This document shows positions 11,162-21,002 of a stretch of 64,000 nt of DNA, one piece after another (positions within the stretch are counted from its first letter, which is position 1; every line of letters starts with the position of its first letter). A model generated the notes under the pieces. That model did no database searches and was not told the DNA's origin. It saw only the letters and a program-made list of their open reading frames with translations. Where the stretch lies: contig CM038052.1 in assembly GCA_021397845.1 (NCBI GenBank), positions 143,991,854-144,055,853 of the forward strand, read 5' to 3'. The translations under genes and the position numbers were made by a program. This DNA is from Areca catechu. Taxonomy: Eukaryota > Streptophyta > Magnoliopsida > Arecales > Arecaceae.

Positions 11162-12735
11162 GATTAGCGCTAGAAGGAGGGGCTGTCCGCCACCCGCTTC
11201 AGCCACTACCAGCATAGATCCTTCTCCAGCCGGCAGTCAGCTTTGCTGGATTCGGATGCCCCTAGTCACCTCCGCGCATCTGGGCGCCCCTGCGGCCCCC
11301 TCCGCTTGGTCCAGATGCTTCGCATGCCCCTGTGCTCTTCCGGCGGCCGTAGGCTGTCTCCGCACTCCAAGGCCGCCTTCGTGCATTGGGATGCCCCGCG
11401 TCAGCTCCGTGCACTACCCCGGCCATCTACACGGTAGGCCCACACCTCCGTGCGCCCCCGTCTGCCATCTTCGTGCCACGCTCCGGCGTTCATGTGCTCC
11501 AAGGCCATCTCCGCACTAGGATCCAGCGTCCGCCCCTGTCGACCGTCTCCGTGCCCTTCGGCCTGTCCGGCGCCCGCAAGGGGCCCGTCGGCATCTCCGC
11601 ATCTCCAAGTGCTCCCTCCGGCCTGCTCCGTGCCAGGCCCATGCCTCCGCTACATCTTCCCGCGACTGTCGACGTCTCCGCGCTCGTCGGCCATCTCCAC
11701 GCCTCCGAGCGCTCCCTCCGGCCTTCTCCGCACCAAATCCGGCACGGGGTCGGCTCTGGCGTCCGCGCGCTCCTGCGGCCGACCCTGCGACGTCTCCACG
11801 TCACGTCCGGCCCGCGGCATCTGCGGGCTCCTAGGCCATTTTTGCGCCACGCTCTGGCATCCGCACGCTCCCAGGCTGTCTTTGCACCATGCTTCGACGT
11901 CCGCGCGCTCCAAGGCCGTCTTCGCGCCACGCTCCGGCATCCGCGTGCTCCAAGGCTGTCTCCGTGCCAGGCTTCGACGTCTGCGCGCTCCTAGGCCATC
12001 TCGGTGCCAGGCTCTGGCATCCGGGAGCTCCCCGCCATCTCCGCGTCGATCGGCCTGCCTCGCATGCTCCGCGCCTCGTCCGACCCCCAAGGTCGCCGTT
12101 GGATGCTCGTGGTTGGCTTGCTCTACGTCTGCTCCGACGTCCGCATGCTGGCGGGCAGCCCGACAACCTCGACTTGCTCCGTGCCAATTATGGCCACAAG
12201 GTTGTCTCCGCGCCCCCGTGCATTTCCGCGGTTGTCTCTGCACACCCACATGCACCTCTATGCTCTTCCCACGGCCGTCGGACATCTCAGCGTGCCCCTG
12301 TGCTCTTCCCGCGGCCATAGGACGTCTCCGCGCACCCCTGCGCTCTTCCCATGGCCGTCGGATGTCTCCACGCCAGGCCCATGCTCCCCACGGCATCTCC
12401 GCGCTCGTCGGCCTGCTTTGGGTCAGGTCCGGCTCCAAGGCCTTCTTCGCGCCCCTGCGCGCCCCCACGGTCCGGTTCCATTCCAGGTATGCTTTTCGGA
12501 ATGCAGGTATGAAAGAGATCCGGATAACAATCCGACGCGTAAAGTAGTGCATCGACAGTGCCCCAAGAAGGCTCCATCCCTGGCTTGCTTCTGCCCATTT
12601 CAGGCATGCTCTTCTCAGCCCATGTGCTGCAAAGGAGCAGTACCCCGATCTCCTTTCAAAAACGGGTGCATTTAATGTTGCTCTCGCCCTTTGAGGGTAT
12701 GAACTCTTCCAAAGGCCAAGAGCAAGGGGGGCAAC
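11162..12735 (+). repeat. Array internal region 3 (1574 bp), non-coding
   Basis: Begins GATTAGCGCTAGAAGGAGG, the fullest form of the PBS-like motif, and ends with the purine tract at about 12718-12731. It is collinear with the other two copies. The 365-codon plus frame (11450-12547) and the 395-codon minus frame (11650-12837) overlap on opposite strands and match nothing. Confidence 0.75.
11826..12025 (+). repeat. 40-bp minisatellite, five units, in internal region 3
   Basis: Units start at 11826, 11866, 11906, 11946 and 11986 in exact 40-bp register, with a further decayed unit starting at 12026. Confidence 0.85.
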
Positions 12736-13520
12736 TGTTACACCAGAAGGCCGACCATCAGAAAGCCAGCCAACCGGAAGGCCGACCACCCGGAAGGCCG
12801 ACCACCAAGAAGGCCAGCCAACCAGAAGGCCGACCACCTAAAAGGCCGACCTGTCTTGAAGGCCAGCCAACCTGAAGGCTGACCAACCTGAAGCTGAGGT
12901 CCGAACGACCCACTTCTGTTGAGATACGGCTGACCTACTTCTACTGAGATACGACTGACCTACTTCTGTTGAGGTACGGCTGACCCACTTCAAGGATATC
13001 TTGACGGACACTCCTCTTCGGACGACCGATTGGCCCTCCCAGTCGGCACCCGACCGACTCACTTCGTAGCCCAGAGAATTCCAGAAACTCCTTCTGTTAC
13101 AACAGAATCCTGCCATATCAGCAGCACTGCTCCACTACTCCCACGATGCCGCCCTGTCCGGGTGCCACATGGCCACTCGTCAGATCCTCCTGGAGGCAAA
13201 TCGATCTTTTTCGACCTCCTCCCTAATAGATTTTGGCGATATTCACGCCTATATAAGGTAAGGCAGGGCAGACCCCAGGTAACTCTCGAAACCCATTACT
13301 TTTAATTATGGGTCTTCTTTTCTCATCTCCCCACCCTCTAGCAGATGGAGAGTCCCCCAAGCTCTCCATCTTAGAGGTCTTTCGTTCTCCACGATCGTCC
13401 CACTGACTTGATCGTCGGAGTGTCTTCGCCAGAATTCTGGTATAAGGCATTCTCTGTTTTGCAGGCTCCCGGAGAGGAAGAACCAGGAAGAGGTCCGACC
13501 CTGGTGAATCTGCAGCAACA
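12736..13520 (+). repeat. Array LTR 4 (3'-most), 785 bp
   Basis: Starts TGTTACACCAGAAGG and ends CTGCAGCAACA with intact termini. It is followed by ACACT (13521-13525), the proposed right-hand target-site duplication. Confidence 0.85.
13250..13258 (+). promoter_or_regulatory. TATA box of array LTR 4
   Basis: TATATAAGG in the conserved context. Transcription from this LTR would read out into the DNA to the right. Confidence 0.55.
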
Positions 13521-13525
13521 ACACT

Positions 13526-14552
13526 TTGTTGTGTGCATCAGGTTCAATTATTTGGATGTTGCATTTGAATAGTTTATCATTAATTTGAATTGTTATTTCA
13601 TTTTCTGAGTTAATATAAAGTATGCAGTCTAACTCTTAAAATATAATGGAAATCTTAATTTATCGAACTCTTCCTCGTCCAACAGTTATGCCCATAGGTG
13701 GTCGCATTTTCCTAACATCGCAATATTTCGCTCAGTGGGCGTTTCCTAAAGGGTGGTCTTTTGGACCTCAATTTTTCATGCATCTCTTCATCGCATTGTT
13801 CAACGCTTTCCTCGTAACCTCTCCTATGACTACCGTAAACCCTATGCGCTATTAGATATGAAAATATACTATTTCTAGATTCCTTAAAACTTTTTAACTT
13901 TAACTTTTCATAAATGTAGAATTAGAGGACTTTTCAAGATTGCTACTTGGAAAGCTCTAAAGGACTCTTTATACTCTAGAAATATATAGTCAAAATTCAC
14001 TAGCAATGTGCAAAGTTAGTGGGCCCACTTGACATCCCAAGATAGCAAACTACACGTATCACAGTTTGCAGGATATTTTTAGGGAAAATTACCTGTCGAC
14101 CCACTTAAGTTTAGCCAAGTTTCACTTACATCTCATTTGTTAAAAGAAAAAAAAAAAAAAATCAATTAGCTTCCTTGATTTCATTGAGTGATGCAATAGG
14201 GTCTTGCCGTCCATCTCCATTCACCTGATCGATCCCAATGGTAAATGGTGGAACTCTTTGATAGTGGGTGGTGCTAGCGGCACCCGAATCAATTTAGGCA
14301 TATAGAGTAGGCTTCTTTGCAACTAGGTTTCCTAATCCAGCTTCTTTGCAACTACGGTTTGATCATGGAAGTAGGCCAAGCAAACTAGGTCTCCGGTTCC
14401 TCCTCAAGCCAATTCTCCAATTCTTCTTCAAGACAGGTTTTTGATTCCTCCTCTTCTTCAGGCCATTCCATCTTATACTGACATAGTGGAAGAGGGACTG
14501 TTTTAAGTACTTCATGAATGCCTGCTAATCTCATTTAGTCCTTCTATAGATG
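13526..14552. other. Intergenic DNA, nothing recognised
   Basis: AT-rich host-like DNA. A 69-codon frame at 13646-13855 is open but shows no known domain. An A-rich tract is at 14145-14160. Pyrimidine-rich CTTCTTCAAG/CTCCTCTTCTTC runs lie near 14400-14460. Confidence 0.4.
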
Positions 14553-14952
14553 TGTTAACCCAATGGATTAATTTTGATGAGTACACAATATTTGAGTACG
14601 ATACTAATAATTATGCATTCTTGGAGTAGTTTTTGTTTTAGAGGAAGCTTAATGAATTCAAAAGATTAGAGAAGCATGGAGAAGTTTAGATGAAGAAATC
14701 TTAAAATTGGAGAAGTAATTGGAGTATTTTAAAAATTTCAGTAGTGGAGGAGTTGACCCTAGAACCTAGATGGCCATAGGACAAGATGGAGAATAGCAAA
14801 AATTAGAGGGCTTCAAGAGTCGGCTCCAAGACTTCAAGAGTCAACCTCTAAATTTGAAGAGTTGACCCTTGAATTTTATGAGTTAGCTCCTCTATGACAT
14901 AGTTTTTCTACATATACAAAAAGGTTTCTAATGTCTAGTTTTTTATATCCCC
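14553..14952 (+). mobile_element. Copia F: 5' fragment of a SIRE-like LTR
   Basis: Starts TGTTAACCCAATGGATTAAT then TTTGATGAGTACACAATATT, which aligns with the starts of the Copia A, D and E LTRs (TGTT...TTGATTTTGATGA...AAAA...TTGAG). It contains diverged GAGTCGGCTCC and GAGTTGACCC motifs like those LTRs. It is cut off at 14953 by the Tat-like LTR. Confidence 0.6.
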
Positions 14953-15915
14953 TGATGTGGGGCTAACCTTTGCCATCGATATCCTAAGAGGTCTTCGGTA
15001 TCTGCACTACTCGCCTAGTTGATCCTCGGACATAAGCCATTATCTACGGTGCCTTCTGGTTATCCTTAGCCTAGTTGACCCTCGACTTGACTGACCTTCG
15101 ACTACAGGGCAGGCTCCTTGGTTCATGAAGCCAAAGGAGTTCATGAAGCCAAAGGAGCCCATGAAGGCTTGTTTCTTTCCTAGTGGCATAACCCTCAAGG
15201 GAGATTTATGCCCCAAGTTCGATCCCATAGATCCTCGGCCCTTAAGTCCTTCGGTCTCCTAGACCCTCGGCCCCAATATCGATATACAATTCAACCCTGA
15301 ACCCTTAAACCAAAGGGCAAATGAGGCTCTTCAGCAGTGCCTTATAAGGATATTCAAGAAAGAACTAGCCGATGCTCATTTCCATGTACTTTCACGTGCG
15401 AACAGGCAAACAAATCCCATAATCTATAGCAAATTCATGTAATTAATGGGAACATGACCAAGCCCATGCAGTGGTCCACCTCACCATTAAAGAATGCCAC
15501 TAGTAGTGCAGAAGTGATGAATTCCCAATTAATAGGAAATAAACATTCTAGGCACATGACGTGATTTTCTAATGCCGCACGGGATAAAATCCTCTAAGTA
15601 GTCATTTTTTGTTAGGTGCACTAGGGATTTCCTCTCTCCCAAAAATGCCCTTGCCGTTCCCCTATAAAAAGGGATTCTCTGGAAACCTCCATGGTATGCA
15701 ATGTTCTCCATGTTATATTCTCTCTATGAGATCCTTTCTCTAAGATCTTACTCGACACCACTCTTATCTCTTCCTTTCTGTGACCTGCCATCTAACTTGA
15801 GCATTAGAGGGCCTTTGTTTGGAGCTACCTCTAGCAAGGGTTTTTCTTACAAGTATAGCAAAGAGTACCACTCCTCCAGTGACCTTCGACATTCAAGTGG
15901 GATCCGGCACCATTA
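14953..15915 (+). mobile_element. Tat-like Gypsy LTR (963 bp)
   Basis: Starts TGATGTGGGGCTAACC and ends near GGATCCGGCACCATTA. The 3' part (ACTTGAGCATTAGAGGGCCT, GGAGCTACCTCTAGCAAGGG) aligns with the end of the solo LTR at 34001-35205. Both carry the GAGxGxxxGAGGGCCTxxGCCGG-type signature of Tat Gypsy LTRs. CCCTATAAAAAGGG (15659-15672) is its TATA region. The right end is set by comparison. Confidence 0.55.
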
Positions 15916-16454
15916 GATAGAGAAGGGCCCTGCATTTATCCATTTTCAGGAGAAGATACTAAGTGGAGTCCTTATGCCACCTAAAGGCATCACCACTCGA
16001 CATTTCAGTACTACCACCACCTGGCAAACTAGTCAACCTACTGGAGGCTTTGCTCTAGATTCTAAACTGACACTGCATAGTAGGGGGGTCAAGCTGGACT
16101 TGACCACCTGGAGCAGCTCTCCTAGCAGATTCAGGTGCTAGTAGCTGCAGTTCAGACCATTCAACACCAACATCTAGCGATATAGGTAGTGCCATTGATA
16201 GCACCATAGCTAGAGATGGGTCAGGTATTACCACCCTAGAACCCAGTGGCTTTGGGGATGCTGTGACTATGACTGGAATGATGGTGACTTTCTTTCCTAT
16301 GAAGCCCTAAAAGGGAGGAGTATACTTATCAGAGTATGCTACCAAGTCCCAAAACCAAGGAGGTGCTCTCTTTCTCCTTGGTTAGACAAGGGGTTGATGC
16401 CCATTCGATGACCCCCTCGACCTTTCGAGGTGCATGCTACTAGAGAAGTGGAGG
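15916..16454 (+). mobile_element. Internal remnant of the Tat-like Gypsy element
   Basis: Begins GATAGAGAAGGGCCC, a decayed match to the array's GATTGGCGCTAGAAGGAGGGGC motif. It runs to the start of Copia A. No gag frame survives. It may be the leader and the first part of gag, but this rests on position only. Confidence 0.4.
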
Positions 16455-18111
16455 TGTTGACTCCATTATTAATTTTGATGATAAGCAAAATACTTAAGTA
16501 TAAATTGATTACTAACATGTTCCTTGAAGTATGTTTAATAGAAAAAAAGGTACTAATGGATTGCTTGTCAAATGATGAAGAAATCATTTCTATGGATGAA
16601 AGATCAGTTATTAATGGACTTAAGCACCTGAGAAATGCTTGAAAGGACTTAAAGAGTTTAGTTCAAAAAGGTTTCAGCAAAGTTTCAGTGATTTTTGAAG
16701 AAATCTCAGCAAGTGTTGACTCAAAGTGTCGACTCACAGTTCAAGTGTCGACTCATGGTAGTGCAAGTATCAACTCAAGCTGACATGCAGAAAGAGTTTC
16801 AGATGGTACAGCTGAAGTATTGACTCATGCCACTCAAGTGTCGACTCAACATGTCGACTCAAGGAACAACTCAAGACCTGAAAATTTTTTTTTATAGAAC
16901 ATGCTAAAGTTGAAGACTTGCCTGAAGTGTCGACTCATGGATGTCAAGTATCGATTGAAGTGTCGACTTACTTGAAGAAGTGTCGACTCACCTGAGAATT
17001 CCAGAGAGCTTCAATGAAGAATTTTGAACTAGGTGTCGACTCATGGGACTTAAGTGTTGACCCTAAGTGTCGACACTTGGAGTTCTGGAAACAGTAATGG
17101 ATAGTTTTTCAAACGTAGAACTTGGCCCTCTTAGCTCCCAACGGCTAGTTTTTCGTGTTTAACGGTCATAAAATGTCTTTAAGGCATTGGGATGGTATTT
17201 AAGTAATTTGAATTCAAGAAAATCAAAAGAAGAAAAACAAGAAAGAAGAGAACAAGTGAAAACAAAAGAAAAGAAGAGAAAAGTAAGTGGATTCACTCCC
17301 ATTCATTGAGAGTAACAACCTTCAAGCAAAAAGAAGTCTCTAAGCATTCAAAGCTATCAAGAAGCATTTAAGTCCAACACTTTTGAGCATTCATTGAGGC
17401 TTCATCAAGTTCAAGACAAGTAACTTCTCCAAGCTTCAAAGAGATATCAGCTTTGCATTAAAAAGCTTTTCTTGTTGCTTTACTTTATCTCATATCCTTG
17501 TTGTAAAGGTTTTTGGTTAGCCTAGTTGAAAATCAAGGAGGTTATTGGTTAGCCTTTGAAAATCAAGAAGCTTTTTAGTTAGCCTACTTGAAAACCAAGG
17601 AGATTTTTGGTAAGCCTAGTTGAAAACCAAGAAGGATATTGGTTAGCCTTTGAAAACCAAGGAGGTTTTTGGTTAGCCTACTTGAAAATCAAGGAGATTT
17701 TTAGTAAGCCTAGTTGAAAACCAAGAAGATTATTGGTTAGCCTTTCAAAATCAAAAGGTTTCTTTTTGTGAGCCTTGTAAAAATCAAAAGGGGTTTTGAT
17801 TAGTGAGCCCGAAAAACTAATCCACTGTAATCATGGAAGATTATAGTGAATTCCCAAGTGGACCTTGGAGAGTGGATGTAGGTGCATTGGAAAGCACTGA
17901 ACCACTATACTTGGCTTGTATTTGTGATTGTCTGTTGCTCTCTTTACTTGTCTTATATTTGTTGCATTTATATTTTCGCTGCATACTCTTCAAGAACATA
18001 CTCTTTCACCTCACACTAGCACTTGATTAGATATTTGTGTTGGCACACATTCTTGCAAGTAATTTTTAGAAACCCAATTCACCCCCCTCTTGGGTTGCTT
18101 ACTGGGCAACA
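16455..18111 (+). repeat. Copia A 5' LTR, 1657 bp
   Basis: Starts TGTTGACTCCATTATTAATT and ends CTTGGGTTGCTTACTGGGCA plus ACA, immediately before AGTGGTATCAGAGC. At 16711-17075 it holds many copies of a GTGTCGACTCA-like motif. At about 17509-17825 it holds tandem repeats. Confidence 0.85.
17509..17825 (+). repeat. Tandem repeats of about 33-37 bp in the Copia A LTR
   Basis: Roughly eight units containing GGTTAGCCTAGTTGAAAACC then AAGGAGGTTTTT, alternating with shorter versions lacking the CTAGTT portion. They lie in the 3' half of the LTR, after the motif cluster. Confidence 0.85.
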
Positions 18112-18113
18112 AG

Positions 18114-18125
18114 TGGTATCAGAGC
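18114..18125 (+). other. Primer binding site of Copia A
   Basis: TGGTATCAGAGC, complementary to the 3' end of plant initiator-Met tRNA, two bases after the LTR end. Confidence 0.9.
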
Positions 18126-18168
18126 TACATTCTCAGTATATAGATCTAACCACCTTGAGTAAAGATCT

Positions 18169-19713
18169 ATGGCAACCCCCCTTGGTATTAGTGTAGTTGA
18201 GGGACAAGCCTCAAACAGATCTCCATACTTTAATGAATAAATTATACTTATTGAAAATCTAGAATGAGAATTTACATGCATTCTACAGATTATAATTTAT
18301 AGAAAGTAGTTAATAAAGGTCCTCATATTCCTTCAGTCATGGTTAATGGTGTTTCCATCCCAAAGCTTGAAGAGGATTGGGATAAAAATGATATTAAACA
18401 ATCCGAGATCAATGCAAAAGCAATGAATCTTTTTTATTGTGCATTGAATCCTAGTGAGTTCAATAGAATTTCTACATGCACATATGCTAAAAAAATATGA
18501 GACACATTTGAGGTTATCCATGAGGATACTGATCAAGTGAAGAACACTAAAGTTAACATGTTAGTGCACACTTATGAGATGTTCCACATGGAACCAAATG
18601 AATCTATCACTGACATGTACACTAGACTTACAAACATTGTAAATGGCATGAGAAGTTTAGGTAAAACTATGTGTAATGCCGATCTTGTTAACAAAATTCT
18701 CAAGTCACTTTCAACATCTTGGGATCCAAAGGTAACAGCCATACAAGAAGCTAAAGATGTTGACAAACTATCATTAGAGCAGCTAGTAGGATCACTCATG
18801 ACTTATGAGCTAAATTTGAAACAAAAGTCTACGAATTTAATAAGAAGAAAAAGGGGATAGCTTTCAAGTCTACAACACAAGAAGAATCCTCAAATGAAGA
18901 ATCAGAAGAAGAAGAAGAAGATGAGAGCGAGGAAGCTCTTCTAGCAAGAAAATTCTAAATATTCTGAGGAGAAAGAAATTTCCTTATAAGAAAAAGTTTC
19001 AACCAAGCAAAGAAAAGGAAAAAGAAAAGGAGAAAGAAAAAGAAAAGGAGAAGGGACTACCTATCTGCTTCGAATGTAAGAAGCCTGGACACTACAAGTA
19101 TGACTGCCCTCTCCGAAAGAAATCAAGGAAGAAACTTAGAAAGAAGACAATGATGACAACTTGGAGTGATAGTGAGGACTCCAGTTCAGATGAAGAACCA
19201 ACTGAAGTCACCAATCTATGTTTCATAAAACTACAACATAAAGAAGAAGAGGTACATTCTAATCTTGAAATAGATAATACTTTTGATGAATTAAGAATTG
19301 CATTTGATGAATTAAGAATTGCATTTGATGAATTGATGCATGACTATAAGGTGATGATTTCTAAAAATAGAAAGTTGAAAAAGCATGCAAATACTTTTTC
19401 ACATGAAAACACTACTCTTTTAAATGAAGTCAATGATTAGAAAAATAGAATTGATATTTTAAAAAAGAAAAACAAAGCTTTATCTATGAAAAATAAAGTT
19501 TCAAAAAGACCTAAAGTAATTGTTACAAATAATGAACTTTTGAAGAAAAGTAAAGACCTTGAAATAAAAAATAAGCAATATAAAGATGAGCTTGATAAGA
19601 TAAAACCTTTTGTTGAAAAATTTACATATAATTCTAGAAAGTTAAATATTCTTTTAAACAATCAAAGAGCTATTTTTAACAAAACTGGATTAGGTTATAG
19701 ACCTCAAAAATAG
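18169..19713 (+). pseudogene. Copia A gag (DUF4219/UBN2 type) with zinc knuckle, degenerate
   Basis: ATG at 18169 opens MATPLGISVVEGQASNRSPY, the usual DUF4219 start of SIRE-like gag. Stops and a frameshift break it early. The UBN2 part survives at 18537-18860 (VNMLVHTYEMF, ITDMYTRLTNIVNGM, SWDPKVTAIQEAKD). A charged K/E-rich stretch precedes an intact CX2CX4HX4C knuckle, CFECKKPGHYKYDC, at 19066-19107. A coiled-coil-like K/E/N-rich tail runs to 19713. A 21-bp repeat (19274-19335) gives DELRIAF twice plus a partial copy. Confidence 0.8.
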
Positions 19714-19749
19714 CAAAAGTATTTCAAAAATTTCTTTGTACCTGTATCA

Positions 19750-21002
19750 TCTAGCATTACATGCTTTTCTTGCAAAAGAGTAAGCCATAAAGTTTTTCAA
19801 TGTAACTTAAAAAAAATAATGATTCTGGAAAGATTTGGGTTTCAAAAGGAACCACTTTTAATACTAAACCTAAAGGATCCAAGTTGGCTTGAGTACCTTA
19901 AAACAAAATTTAATTAATTTTGCAGGTGTGCCTTGCAACCAATAAAAATAAAAGATTATGGTATCTCGATAGCGGTTACTCAAGATACATGACAGGAGAT
20001 GTGAAGCACTTCACCTCTCTTAAGAAAATAAATGGAGGGACTGTAACCTTTGATGATAATGGTAAAGAAAAAATCAATGGTATTGATAAGGTTCACATCT
20101 TCCCTTCTACTTGGATTAATGATGTTTTTTTAGTTGAAGGTTTAAAGCATAATCTTTTAAGTATTAGTCAATTTTGCAATAAGGGTTTTCAAGTTGTTTT
20201 CGAATCATCTTATTGCATTATTGCTAGTCCTAATAAAAATAGAGTGAGATTCATTGAAAAAAGGCATGGTAATATTTATCTTGTAGATTTGGGTAATCTA
20301 TCTTTGCCTAATGGAGAATGCCTAGTTGTAATGAATTCCACTATTGATGAGACTAGTTGGCTTTGGCATCGTAGATTAGGTTATGCTGGCATGTATTTAT
20401 TATCAAAACATTGTAAAAAGAATTTAGTAAGAGATTTGCCAAAACTTAGTTTGGAAAAAGGATAAAGTTTTTGAAGCATGCCAATTTGGAAAACAAGTAA
20501 AAACATCTTTTAAACCTAAAGGTTTTGTTACAACTTCTAGGCCATTAGAACTTCTCCATATGGATCTCTTTGGACCAACTAGGAAAACTAGCCTAGGAGG
20601 TAAGAGATATGAATTAGTTATAGTGGATAATTTTTCATGATTTACATGGATTTTATTTCTTGCTCACAAAGATGAATCATTTTTAGCATTTATGAAGTTT
20701 TATTGAAAAGTTTCTAATGAAAAAGGTACTTTAGTTATTTGCATTGGTAGTGATCATGAGTCTGAATTTGAAAATCAGGATTTTGAAACTTTTGTAATGA
20801 AAAAGGAATTAAACATAATTTTTCTGTACTTAGGATACCTCAACAAAATGGGGTTGTAAAAAGAAAAAATCATACTTTAGAAGAAATGGCACGTACTATG
20901 CTTTGTGAAAATGATTTGCCAAGATATTTTTGGACTGAAGCAGTTAACACTACTTGTTATATTTTAAATCATGTTTTAATTCATCCTATTTTAAAAAAAA
21001 CT
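19750..21002 (+). pseudogene. Copia A second knuckle, protease and partial integrase, truncated
   Basis: A second knuckle, CFSCKRVSHKVFQC, is near 19760. Protease starts about 19926 with LWYLDSGYSRYMTGD; the usual Cys after DSG is Tyr. The GAG-pre-integrase part has LWHRRLG. A stop follows at about 20463, and then integrase core pieces appear in several frames: LLHMDLFGPT, GSDHESEFEN and an NGVVKRKNHTLEEMA-like stretch carrying the catalytic Glu. The copy ends just after an IHPILKK-like sequence, where Gypsy 1 is inserted. Confidence 0.8.

Larger units (their letters stand above)
5537..13520 (+). mobile_element. Tandem LTR-retrotransposon array: 4 LTRs alternating with 3 internal regions, non-autonomous
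   Basis: Four LTR copies start at 5537, 7925, 10354 and 12736, separated by three internal regions of 1574-1589 bp; the repeat period is about 2.4 kb. LTR ends are TGTTAC...GCAACA. Each downstream LTR is preceded by a purine tract such as AAGAGCAAGGGGGG, and each internal region begins GATTGGYGCTA-like, a PBS-like motif. The outer flanks AAACT (5532-5536) and ACACT (13521-13525) are a plausible 5-bp TSD with one change. No gag or pol domain is present, so the element is non-autonomous (LARD-like). The U5 end (ACTTGATCGTCGGAGTGTCT, then a TTTTGCAGG end) resembles Tat-type Gypsy LTRs. The likely origin is a single insertion followed by unequal recombination between LTRs. Confidence 0.85.
16455..21002 (+). 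mobile_element. Copia A: SIRE-like Ty1/Copia, 3' part missing after integrase
   Basis: Order: 5' LTR, initiator-Met PBS, gag with two zinc knuckles, protease, GAG-pre-integrase and the start of the integrase core. It stops at 21002, where Gypsy 1 begins. RT, RNase H and the 3' LTR are not found in plus orientation downstream within the window. Confidence 0.8.

Noticed and set aside
6429..12837. Long ORFs (300-395 codons) on both strands inside the array, including 11650-12837 minus
   Set aside because: They overlap in several frames and on both strands, follow the 40-bp repeat, are Ser/Pro/Arg-biased and match no domain. They are products of GC-rich repeats.
5537..13520. Array as a plain satellite or segmental duplication
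   Set aside because: LTR termini, polypurine tracts, PBS-like motifs, TATA boxes and a possible outer TSD make an LTR element the better explanation, though long reads are needed to exclude an assembly collapse or expansion.
13646..13855. 69-codon frame with hydrophobic stretch (FFMHLFIALFNAFLV)
   Set aside because: No recognisable family, no promoter context, and surrounded by repeat DNA; not enough to call a gene.
18114..18125. tRNA-Met-like sequence
   Set aside because: Only the 12-nt primer-binding complement is present. There is no cloverleaf or A/B box.
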